Assembly: GCF_964063325.1 (NCBI RefSeq)
Contig: NZ_OZ061315.1
Span: forward strand, 4,030,001-4,094,000
From: Hafnia alvei
GTDB lineage: Bacteria; Pseudomonadota; Gammaproteobacteria; Enterobacterales; Enterobacteriaceae
Length of the DNA stretch: 64,000 bases
Reading direction: 5' to 3'
The position numbers were made by a program, and so were the translations under genes. The notes under the pieces were generated by a model that worked only from the letters and a program-made list of their open reading frames with translations, was not told where the DNA came from and ran no database searches. This document shows positions 1 through 7,765 of the stretch, in pieces (within the stretch, counting starts at the first letter, position 1; the number at the start of each line of letters is the position of its first letter).

Positions 1-1236
1 AGCTCGCTGGTCACTGGACATCAGGTTTGGGCTAGCCGATAAATGGGTCTGTCCTGATAAAACCGGCGATGTCCCACCTTGCGTATGCAGCGAACTAAGA
101 TCAATTTTATTGGCCGAATTACTGCCTATATTGGCCTGAGTTGCACCGGACACGAATCGCTGCGACGTAGCCGGATCGTGATACGGCACGCCGGCACGAT
201 AAGCTGGATTATGCTGCCATTGTGTCGCCCCACCGATGTTCCCACCGGTAATATGGTTATAGTTATTAACGTTGATATTCACATGACTGTTATTCACGTA
301 GTTATTACCCTGATGGTAATTCCCGCCGTGGCCGTCATCATGATGCCCGTCGTCATGGTGATGATCGTCGTCGTCGTGATGGTGGTCATCATCATGGTGG
401 TGATCGTCATCATGCCAATCAAGGCTACTAAACAGAGCATAGGTGGTTGCCACTCCGACACCAAAACCGATACCGGAAACCAAACCATTGGTAAATTGCT
501 CTCCCGGAGGTGGCGGTAGATATACTGGCGGATAGGCAGGCGTAGCCCAAGTGCCGTACACCACATTCGGGTTGTAGCTGGGTACGTATACAACCTGCGG
601 GTTAGCAGGCTCAATAATGATAGTTTGTGGCTGGGAGGCCACCACGGTCGTTGGTTTGCTAGAGACACCGTGTGCGGCAGTGTTAACCGGTTGAATAATC
701 ACCTTCTGCTGAGCATTTGAGGTCAGCGATCCATTCTTCTGTGCCGCCTGTCGCAATTTCTGCACGGTATCCATCACGTCATCAGGCTGAGCTAAAAAGG
801 CATCACCTAAGTTTTGCACCCACTCAGGATTTTGTCCCATCAATGCTAAAAGCTGCGGCAATGCGACTAACGATTTCACACTAGGATCCCAAGGCTGATT
901 CGCCACCAGCTTAACCGCTGAATCCCCTTGCACCTTTGGATTGTCGCGCGACCATTGAACCGCCTGAACAACGTTAGAGGGATAAGTAGAAGCCATCAGA
1001 ATTTGAGCCAGCACGGGGTCAGGATAAAGCGCGATTGGCGCGACCAGTTGATCGAGCTGCGGCTGGGTAAAGGTTTTGGTAGCGGCAGCTGGCGTAGGCA
1101 CTTCAGACTGAGTCTGTGCTACCTGAGGCTGTTGCCACGAAATATACCCATTTTTCACTAATACTGTACCCGCGACGGCAACCGCACCCACTCCACAAAG
1201 CAGCGCAATCACTGACGGTTTAAATGACATACTCAT
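1..1236 (-). CDS. DUF3300-family envelope protein, truncated at the left edge
   Basis: The reading frame is open from an ATG at 1236 to base 1, giving 412 codons with no stop, so the C-terminus lies outside the window. The start has GGAGAG just upstream, and a second in-frame ATG follows two codons later. Residues 1-25 form a signal peptide or membrane anchor. The stretch with LDQLVAPIALYPDPVLAQIL and the following segment about WDPSVKSL is, from family knowledge, typical of DUF3300 proteins. A proline/tyrosine-rich section (PAYPPVYLPPPP) comes next, then a glycine-rich hydrophobic segment and a run of about 32 residues made almost only of His and Asp (roughly residues 272-303). Asn-rich sequence follows. 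The function is unknown. The His/Asp run would be expected to bind divalent metal, which is inference. Confidence 0.85.
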   Translation of the reverse strand, partial: MSMSFKPSVIALLCGVGAVAVAGTVLVKNGYISWQQPQVAQTQSEVPTPAAATKTFTQPQLDQLVAPIALYPDPVLAQILMASTYPSNVVQAVQWSRDNPKVQGDSAVKLVANQPWDPSVKSLVALPQLLALMGQNPEWVQNLGDAFLAQPDDVMDTVQKLRQAAQKNGSLTSNAQQKVIIQPVNTAAHGVSSKPTTVVASQPQTIIIEPANPQVVYVPSYNPNVVYGTWATPAYPPVYLPPPPGEQFTNGLVSGIGFGVGVATTYALFSSLDWHDDDHHHDDDHHHDDDDHHHDDGHHDDGHGGNYHQGNNYVNNSHVNINVNNYNHITGGNIGGATQWQHNPAYRAGVPYHDPATSQRFVSGATQANIGSNSANKIDLSSLHTQGGTSPVLSGQTHLSASPNLMSSDQRA

Positions 1237-1683
1237 TCTGACTCTCCAGAAATCAACATTCTGAATGTATTGTGCTGCGCTTAATCACTGCACACGCTCA
1301 AACACAGAAACTCAATTAATTAAAATGGACCGTTTCAATATGATGTATGACAGCACACCGCTGAATTAGTTAGTGGGCAGAAGCCGAGGGAATAGAGGAG
1401 AAATAACGTAGATGTTTTTGTCTATATAAAGTCGTTAATACACATAATACAAATAAGGTTATTAGGCGCATTAAAAAAATCATATTAATCAATGAGAAAA
1501 AAAACGCAAAACAGATTCAAACCATAGATAACACAGAATAAAGCCGCTTAAGCATTATAAATTTAAATATAAAAAACGAAGTTATTCAAATAAAGAATAC
1601 TTCTTGTCGGAGAAACACATACTTAATAACAATAAGTCACATAATAAAGTCATGTGGCTCTCAGACATTATCCCCTAAACGGA
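1237..1683. other. AT-rich intergenic region between nadR and the DUF3300 gene
   Basis: These 447 bases are strongly AT-rich and I see no credible gene in them. They must hold the promoter of the DUF3300 gene and the 3' end of the nadR transcript. A short imperfect inverted repeat (CACAT...ATGTG) near 1638-1656 could be a weak nadR terminator. I could not pick a convincing -35/-10 pair. Confidence 0.5.
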
Positions 1684-2925
1684 CTAAGAGCGCTCACCGC
1701 TCTCCCCCAACATCTGTTTCACCAGCTCAACGCAGCGTAAAAAACGCTCGTCGTAGTCTGAGGATTCAACACGCACAAACTCCATATTATTTTTCCGCAG
1801 CATCTGCTCAAGCAAGTCCTGAAATTCGCGGCGCTCTGTCGAACTTCCTAAACTGCGTAAGCCATCGGCCACCCACGGCGTATTGTTTTCCAACAGAATA
1901 ATCAGATCAAAGCGATACTCATCGATCAGAGCCTGCACAAACGGGTGTTCACGCCCTTCATATTTTTTGCAAAACGCCTGAGTGGTAACAAAATCAGTAT
2001 CGATAAAAGCCACTTTATTCGCATACTTTACCGCAAAATCAATATATTGCGCGTGGCCCAAGGCAATTTTGTCATAGTCAGAATATTGGAGCGCCATCTC
2101 ATCGCCGCCAAGATGTGAGAAGACATAATCGCGGCCATATTCCCAAGCACTGGTGGTATTAAAGATATTTGCCAGCTTATTCACCAGCGTCGATTTGCCG
2201 CTGGATTCACCGCCGAGGATCGCCACGGTACGGACAAAGAAAGGTTTCACTTCGGTAGGAATATAGTCCCAATAGCGAAAGGGATCGTGACGGATTTGCC
2301 CACCGCTGATATTCATAAACGAACGTTCAGGATCAATCAGCAAGGTTTCCATGCCAAAGAACTCGTGATACACCGGCGCATCTTGACTATCACCCGAGTA
2401 AATCACGCTCGGAGTAATCCCGTTTTCCGCCATAAACGCCTTCATGCCATCGCTCCACACTTTCCAGCCATGGGGATAAGGCTCGATCCCCTGTTCATCA
2501 AAGGAGTGAATGCGAATATTTTTTTGATACTTGAAGGTCTGCAACAGCCAACGAAGTCGATCGCTTACCGTAGGCTGCTGTGACATCGCGCTATTTTCAA
2601 ACAGCTCACGATCGCGGGGTTCGTCATGGCACAAAATCACATGCAGCTCATCAACTTGGCTACATGCGCGTTGTATAAGATAGATATGGCCCGTGTGCAG
2701 GGGATAAAACTTACCAAACACCACGCCGACGCTTTTAACCTTGCGCGGAAATTCGATATCGAGGAAGCGGTGAATCGCCTCAAGCTTTTGCGCGCTCGGG
2801 CTTTTGATTTTCTCGTTTAGCAGCTGGCTTAAGTAGCCTTTGGTCATTCCGCTAGCGTCCGCCACCTGCTGTAACGTGCAGCCTTTTTGCTTAATGGCGG
2901 TTTTTAGATAATCAAACTGCGACAT
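1684..2925 (-). CDS. nadR: NadR, NAD-biosynthesis repressor, NMN adenylyltransferase and ribosylnicotinamide kinase
   Basis: Trifunctional regulator and salvage enzyme of NAD metabolism, 413 residues, close to the E. coli length. Residues 1-55 form a Cro/C1-type helix-turn-helix (TLQQVADASGMTKGYLSQLL). Next is a nucleotidyltransferase domain with the GKFYPLHTGH signature around residue 71. The C-terminal kinase domain begins with a Walker A, GGESSGKST, near residue 238. In enterobacteria NadR represses nadB, nadA-pnuC and pncB when NAD is high, and it also makes NAD and NMN from salvaged nucleoside. It lies downstream of radA in the same direction, as in the E. coli smp-serB-radA-nadR block. 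A NadR-box-like palindrome sits 43 bp ahead of the start, so self-repression is possible. Confidence 0.96.
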   Translation of the reverse strand: MSQFDYLKTAIKQKGCTLQQVADASGMTKGYLSQLLNEKIKSPSAQKLEAIHRFLDIEFPRKVKSVGVVFGKFYPLHTGHIYLIQRACSQVDELHVILCHDEPRDRELFENSAMSQQPTVSDRLRWLLQTFKYQKNIRIHSFDEQGIEPYPHGWKVWSDGMKAFMAENGITPSVIYSGDSQDAPVYHEFFGMETLLIDPERSFMNISGGQIRHDPFRYWDYIPTEVKPFFVRTVAILGGESSGKSTLVNKLANIFNTTSAWEYGRDYVFSHLGGDEMALQYSDYDKIALGHAQYIDFAVKYANKVAFIDTDFVTTQAFCKKYEGREHPFVQALIDEYRFDLIILLENNTPWVADGLRSLGSSTERREFQDLLEQMLRKNNMEFVRVESSDYDERFLRCVELVKQMLGESGERS

Positions 2926-2941
2926 TCGCGCTTCCCCTGTT

Positions 2942-2970
2942 TATACCCAAAACAATTCAACATGACGGGT
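2942..2970. repeat. Miniature ERIC remnant (ends only)
   Basis: The first 18 bases (TATACCCAAAACAATTCA) match the left end of the ERIC copies elsewhere in this window, and ATGACGGGT matches their right end, but the roughly 100-bp interior is missing. It abuts the candidate NadR box and supplies its first bases. Confidence 0.6.
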
Positions 2971-2985
2971 TTAGTTAACTAAACA
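2968..2985. promoter_or_regulatory. Candidate NadR operator upstream of nadR
   Basis: GGTTTA-GTTAAC-TAAACA matches the enterobacterial NadR box TGTTTA-N6-TAAACA at 11 of 12 specified positions. Its core GTTTAGTTAACTAAAC is a perfect 16-bp palindrome at 2969-2984. It lies in the 87-bp radA-nadR gap, ahead of nadR itself. The box consensus is established knowledge; autoregulation is inference. Confidence 0.5.
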
Positions 2986-3012
2986 AAAGTAGCACAAGTG
3001 CCGCTGTAATCA

Positions 3013-4395
3013 TCATAAATCTTGCAAGACATCCAAAGCATCGGACAGCTTTTTCACCCCAAAGACCTGCATATTCGGCAACGGTTTTTTCGGCATATTG
3101 GCATGTGGAACGATGGCGCGTTTAAAGCCATGTTTTGCCGCTTCAGAAATACGCTCCTGGCCGCTGGTCACCGGACGCACTTCTCCCGCCAGCCCCACTT
3201 CACCAAATACCACTAAATCTTGCGGCAACGGACGATCGCGCAGGCTAGAGACTAAAGACATCAACAGCGCTAGGTCTGCGCCGGTTTCCGTCACTTTCAC
3301 CCCACCCACTACGTTGACGAAAACGTCCTGATCCGCCATCTGCAAGCCACCATGACGATGCAACACCGCCAGTAAAATCGCTAAACGGTTTTGCTCTAGC
3401 CCCACCGCAACACGGCGAGGATTTGACATCATCGAGGTATCCACCAGCGCCTGAATCTCAACCAACAGCGGGCGCGTACCTTCCCATACCACCATTACAG
3501 AGCTGCCGGAGGTAATCTCTTCGCCACGGCTCAGGAAGATTGCTGAAGGGTTGCTCACTTCACGCAGCCCCTGCTCTGTCATGGCAAACACGCCCAGCTC
3601 ATTCACGGCGCCAAAACGGTTTTTATGACTGCGCAGAGTACGAAAACGCGAGTCAGCATCCCCATCCAATAGTACGGAACAGTCGATGCAGTGCTCCAGC
3701 ACTTTCGGCCCCGCCAGCGAGCCATCTTTGGTTACATGGCCCACCATCACAATAGCCACACCGCGCGTTTTCGCAAAACGGGTTAAATACGCTGCCGTTT
3801 CACGTACCTGCGCCACGCTGCCCGGTGACGATTGAATGTCTGCCATGTGCATCACCTGAATGGAGTCGATAACCATCAGCTTCGGCTGCTCTTGTTCCGC
3901 GATCAGGCAAATTTGTTCAATGCTGGTTTCTGACAGCATATTCAAGCCATCGGTGGGCAGCCCCAAACGGTGCGCTCGCATCGCAACCTGCTGCAACGAC
4001 TCTTCCCCGGTGACATACAGCGTTTTCATTTGCTGAGACAATTTGCACAGGGTTTGCAGCAGCAACGTACTTTTCCCCGCGCCGGGGTTACCACCGATCA
4101 GAATCGCACTGCCCGGCACCACGCCGCCGCCTAATACCCGGTCAAACTCAGCAAATCCGGTTGAAAAGCGTGGCAACGCCTCAAGGCTGATATCCGAGAG
4201 CTTTTGAACTTTGCTAACGCCGGCATCGCCCGCATAACCAGACAACCGTTCTGCGCGCGCCACCGCAGGCGAAGCCGCCAAGCGTACTTCAGTAATGCTA
4301 TTCCACGCCTGACAGGCGCTGCACTGCCCCTGCCAACGCGGGTAATCAGCACCACATTCGTTGCAGACAAAGGCTCGTTTAATTGCTTTCGCCAC
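3013..4395 (-). CDS. radA: RadA, DNA recombination/branch-migration ATPase
   Basis: RecA-like ATPase that processes recombination intermediates and promotes branch migration. The N-terminal four-cysteine zinc finger is visible (CNECG...CSAC), followed by a Walker A (GGNPGAGKST) near residue 95, the RadA motif HKNRFG, and a C-terminal Lon-like domain. I chose the GTG at 4395, which has AGGAG upstream and gives 460 residues beginning VAKAIKRAFVC, the same length as the E. coli protein. An upstream in-frame GTG would add nine residues without a good ribosome site. It lies between serB and nadR in the same direction and is probably co-transcribed with both. Confidence 0.95.
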   Translation of the reverse strand: MAKAIKRAFVCNECGADYPRWQGQCSACQAWNSITEVRLAASPAVARAERLSGYAGDAGVSKVQKLSDISLEALPRFSTGFAEFDRVLGGGVVPGSAILIGGNPGAGKSTLLLQTLCKLSQQMKTLYVTGEESLQQVAMRAHRLGLPTDGLNMLSETSIEQICLIAEQEQPKLMVIDSIQVMHMADIQSSPGSVAQVRETAAYLTRFAKTRGVAIVMVGHVTKDGSLAGPKVLEHCIDCSVLLDGDADSRFRTLRSHKNRFGAVNELGVFAMTEQGLREVSNPSAIFLSRGEEITSGSSVMVVWEGTRPLLVEIQALVDTSMMSNPRRVAVGLEQNRLAILLAVLHRHGGLQMADQDVFVNVVGGVKVTETGADLALLMSLVSSLRDRPLPQDLVVFGEVGLAGEVRPVTSGQERISEAAKHGFKRAIVPHANMPKKPLPNMQVFGVKKLSDALDVLQDL

Positions 4396-4540
4396 GGAGA
4401 CTCCTAGAACGGTTTTAGTCACAAATTGATAGGGGGAATTCTAACAGGAGATGGGAGAATATTACTGTTTTTTTATACAGACTTTACGGTAATAACGCTC
4501 TCCTTTGCATAAAAGAGAAAGGAGAAAACGCACCGCATGC

Positions 4541-4564
4541 GTCTCCCCCTAACAAGGGGGAGAC
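4541..4564 (-). terminator. Perfect hairpin between serB and radA
   Basis: GTCTCCCCCT and AGGGGGAGAC form a perfect 10-bp stem around a 4-base loop (AACA on the + strand), 15 bases past the serB stop. No U-run follows on the minus strand, so it is more likely a partial attenuator or mRNA 3'-end stabiliser than a strong terminator. Confidence 0.5.
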
Positions 4565-4579
4565 TGGAAGAGAGGAAAA

Positions 4580-5557
4580 TTACCGCTCTTCGTGCTTCAA
4601 ACTTGCACTCAGCACGCACAGCACGCCCATCAAATCAGCATGACGAATAGCCACCGAGGCCTGAGCATAAACTTTCGGCTTCGCATGAAACGCCACGCCT
4701 AATCCCGCCGCCTGAATCATTTTTAAATCGTTGGCACCATCGCCAATCGCAACGGTTTGCGATAGCGGGATCTCCAATTTCTCGGCGAGTTTTATCAGAG
4801 TTTCAGCCTTGTACTGAGCGTCTACAATCGGGCCGATCACTTTACCCGTCAGTTTACCATCCTTAACTTCCAGATGATTGGAGACCGCATCCACCAAGTC
4901 AAAACGATCGCGCAGGTGATCGGCAAAATAGGTAAAACCACCGGAGGCAATGGCCACATGCCAATCTAACGATTGAAGTTTACGCACTAAACTCGTCAAA
5001 CCGGGCATCAGCGGCAGCGAAGAGCGCACCGTTTCTAGTACCGAAACATCGGTATCTTTCAGCTTACCGACACGCTCACGCAGGCTGGCTTTAAAGTCTA
5101 ACTCGCCGCGCATCGCGCGCTCGGTAACCTCAGAAACCTCTTCACCCACACCGGCCAGCTTAGCAATTTCATCAATACATTCAATTTGGATCGCGGTGGA
5201 GTCCATGTCCATAACCAACAAACCGGGTGTGCGAAGATGCGGAATTTTACCCAGCGTAGCAATATCCAGCCCCTGCTCATCGGCCAGCTTTTTCGCACGC
5301 GTTGGCAGGTTTCCCGCTAAACGGATCACCTGATAATCTTCAATACACCATGCGGTCACCACCACCATGGCAGCACCAAGGCGGCGCTGGAAGGCACATA
5401 ACGCGGTCTTATCCAGATTGCGTCCATAAAGAAGCCATCCGGTATGACCTGCGCGATAATCTAACGGCATGACTTCGTCGCCGCTGAGAGAAAGGGGTAA
5501 ACCCGGCCAGCGATAAATTTCTGCTGGCAAATCGCAATAAGTCAGACTGTTTGGCAT
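4580..5557 (-). CDS. serB: Phosphoserine phosphatase SerB
   Basis: Last step of serine synthesis: hydrolysis of O-phospho-L-serine to L-serine in the cytoplasm. It is a HAD-superfamily enzyme. The nucleophile motif DMDSTAIQ is at about residue 117, SGGF supplies the motif II serine, and GDGANDL is motif IV. The N-terminal part is ACT-like, as in the enterobacterial enzymes. I placed the start at the ATG at 5557, which has AAGGAG eight bases upstream and gives 325 residues (E. coli 322). A start 17 codons further up lacks a ribosome site. It is divergent from smp, with a gap of 111 bp. Confidence 0.96.
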   Translation of the reverse strand: MPNSLTYCDLPAEIYRWPGLPLSLSGDEVMPLDYRAGHTGWLLYGRNLDKTALCAFQRRLGAAMVVVTAWCIEDYQVIRLAGNLPTRAKKLADEQGLDIATLGKIPHLRTPGLLVMDMDSTAIQIECIDEIAKLAGVGEEVSEVTERAMRGELDFKASLRERVGKLKDTDVSVLETVRSSLPLMPGLTSLVRKLQSLDWHVAIASGGFTYFADHLRDRFDLVDAVSNHLEVKDGKLTGKVIGPIVDAQYKAETLIKLAEKLEIPLSQTVAIGDGANDLKMIQAAGLGVAFHAKPKVYAQASVAIRHADLMGVLCVLSASLKHEER

Positions 5558-5668
5558 AACAACTACTCCTTGGAAGACTTCATTTGCCACCACAAAACCG
5601 AGCATCAAGCTATCCTATCGGTAAGGCTTCTGGCAACATAAAGTGATAAACGTCTTATAGGGCAAGCT

Positions 5669-6370
5669 ATGGTTAAGGCTAAAATTAAATTCAGGCTGCA
5701 CCGCACCGCTATTGTGCTGATTTGTTTGGCCTTATTGGTGCTTTTGATGCAGGGAGCATCCTATTTCAGTTTGAGCCACCAAATGGCGCGTTCTGAGCAG
5801 GTTGAAGAACTGGCACAAACGCTGGCCGAACAGGTTTCCGATCGCCTCATCCCATTGATGAATACCGGCAATGACGATCCTGACAGCGAGAAAATTACTC
5901 AGATACTGAATCGACTGACAGAGCATAGTCGCATTTTAGACGCCAGTGTGTATGACGTTGATGGCACCATGATCGCTCGCTCCGGCGAAAAGGTGGCCGT
6001 TCGTGACAGGTTGGCGCTGGATGGAAAACGCGCTGGTAGCTATTTCAATCATCAAATCGTGCAAATGATTAAAGCTAAGGATGGCCCAATTGGCTTTCTA
6101 CGCTTAACGCTGGATACGCATGTGTTAGCCACGGAATCTCAGCAGGTGGATAACACCACGAACCTACTGCGTCTGATGATGTTACTGTCGCTGGCGATTG
6201 GCATTATCTTGGCGCGCTCACTGCTGCAAACGCGTCGTTCACGTTGGCAACAATCAACCTATTTACTGACGGCCAATACGCCGGTGGAAGAAGATCCTGA
6301 CGATCAAAACGATGATGATTCTACCACCAACAGTCCTGACACATTGGAAAAAGCCCCGAAGAAACCGTAA
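5669..6370 (+). CDS. ytjB: Smp/YtjB inner-membrane protein
   Basis: Counterpart of E. coli Smp (YtjB), 233 residues compared with about 214. A hydrophobic helix at residues 13-32 and a second near residues 165-182 flank a periplasmic domain of about 130 residues. The second helix is followed by a basic, then acidic and Thr/Ser-rich cytoplasmic tail that explains the extra length. The family is membrane-bound and of unknown function, and is conserved next to serB, as here (divergent). The sequence signature VDNTTNLLRLMMLLSLAIG and the N-terminus KFRLHRTAIVLICLALLVLL are very like the E. coli protein. Confidence 0.9.
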   Translation: MVKAKIKFRLHRTAIVLICLALLVLLMQGASYFSLSHQMARSEQVEELAQTLAEQVSDRLIPLMNTGNDDPDSEKITQILNRLTEHSRILDASVYDVDGTMIARSGEKVAVRDRLALDGKRAGSYFNHQIVQMIKAKDGPIGFLRLTLDTHVLATESQQVDNTTNLLRLMMLLSLAIGIILARSLLQTRRSRWQQSTYLLTANTPVEEDPDDQNDDDSTTNSPDTLEKAPKKP

Positions 6371-6386
6371 TTCAGTCTCTGAATGC

Positions 6387-6424
6387 AAAAAGCCCCGCCA
6401 AGCATACGCTTCGCGGGGCTTTTT
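6387..6424. terminator. Bidirectional terminator between smp and rnpB
   Basis: AAAAAGCCCCGC and GCGGGGCTTTTT form a 12-bp stem with a 14-base loop and an A-run/U-run on either side. It can end both the rightward smp transcript and the leftward rnpB transcript, whose mature 3' end is about 8 bases away. Confidence 0.9.
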
Positions 6425-6431
6425 AACGAAT

Positions 6432-6808
<377 letters not shown>

Positions 6809-6815
6809 GCGGCGG

Positions 6816-6844
6816 ATAATAGGGCATTACGCCCTATTTGTCAC
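6816..6844 (-). promoter_or_regulatory. rnpB promoter embedded in the 3' end of rsmI
   Basis: On the minus strand GTGACA (6844-6839), a 17-bp spacer and TATTAT (6821-6816) lie about 8 bases before the 5' end of rnpB, with a GC-rich discriminator CCGCCGC. The -35 box lies inside the last codons of rsmI and the spacer contains the inverted repeat AGGGC-ATTAC-GCCCT. A GC discriminator is typical of growth-rate/stringent-controlled stable-RNA promoters. Confidence 0.75.
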
Positions 6845-7703
6845 CCTCTGCATTCTCAAGCGCGTATTTATACAGCGCATTCTTCTTCACGCCGTGAATT
6901 TCTGCGGCTAAAGCAGCGGCTTTTTTCAACGGCAGCTCTTTTTGCAGCAGTGCTAACGTTCGCAGTGCATCGGCCGGTAGCGCATCCTCATCGGCTTTAT
7001 GGCCTTCGACAATCAGCACCATTTCACCACGGCGACGCATATCATCTTCCAATACCCAATCGAGTAGCTCACCCACCGGGGCTCCGTGGATGTTTTCCCA
7101 CGTCTTGGTCAGCTCACGCGCTAACACCACGTAGCGGTCGCGCCCCATGACTTCAACCATATCTTTCAGGCTATCAATCAAGCGATGCGTTGATTCATAA
7201 AAAATCAGCGTGCGTGGCTCTTCTAACAAAGCCTGAAGCGTGTCTTTACGCGATTTTGTTTTCGCAGGCAGAAAGCCTTCATAGCAGAAGCGATCGGACG
7301 CAATGCCAGACGCACATAAAGCAGTGATGGCAGCACAGGCACCCGGAAGCGGAACCACGCGAATACCCACTTCACGACAGCGACGAACCAGATGATAGCC
7401 CGGATCGTTAATCAGCGGCGTACCCGCATCAGAAACCAACGCAATACTCTGACCTTCTTGAAGTTTTGCAATAAGCTGGTCTGCTTTTTGTTGTTCGTTA
7501 TGGTCGTGCAAAGCGAATAGTCGAGCATTAATAGCAAAATGCTGTAGCAGTAGGCCAGTGTGTCGCGTATCTTCTGCTGCTATCAAATCGACCGCTTGCA
7601 AAGTATCCAACGCTCGCTGGGTAATATCACCGCGATTCCCGATTGGCGTAGGAACGACATACAGCGTTGCAGCAGAAATTACAGCTTGATCGTCTTGATT
7701 CAT
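6834..7703 (-). CDS. rsmI: RsmI, 16S rRNA 2'-O-ribose C1402 methyltransferase
   Basis: SAM-dependent enzyme that methylates the ribose of C1402 in the decoding centre of 16S rRNA. It is a tetrapyrrole-methylase-fold protein: LYVVPTPIGNRGDITQRAL near the N-terminus, ALVSDAGTPLINDPG around residue 88, and PLPGACAAITAL in the SAM region. It has 289 residues, as expected (E. coli 286). It is divergent from lpoA across 62 bp and directly upstream of rnpB, whose -35 box it carries. The same rnpB-rsmI/lpoA arrangement occurs in E. coli. Confidence 0.96.
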   Translation of the reverse strand: MNQDDQAVISAATLYVVPTPIGNRGDITQRALDTLQAVDLIAAEDTRHTGLLLQHFAINARLFALHDHNEQQKADQLIAKLQEGQSIALVSDAGTPLINDPGYHLVRRCREVGIRVVPLPGACAAITALCASGIASDRFCYEGFLPAKTKSRKDTLQALLEEPRTLIFYESTHRLIDSLKDMVEVMGRDRYVVLARELTKTWENIHGAPVGELLDWVLEDDMRRRGEMVLIVEGHKADEDALPADALRTLALLQKELPLKKAAALAAEIHGVKKNALYKYALENAEGDK

Positions 7704-7765
7704 TGTTTCATCCGGTTTACCGATTTAATATTGAGCATCTTTGAAAAAACTGCACTGGATACAGT

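Noticed and set aside
79..519. Rightward open frame rich in Val, Ile and Met
   Set aside because: It is the antisense of the His/Asp-rich part of the DUF3300 gene; the repeated GTC/ATC codons come from the complementary GAT/GAC and CAT/CAC triplets.
294..668. Leftward open frame in another register
   Set aside because: It overlaps the DUF3300 reading frame, has no ribosome site and shows a low-complexity Met/Thr/Ile run that is just the His/Asp tract read in a shifted frame.
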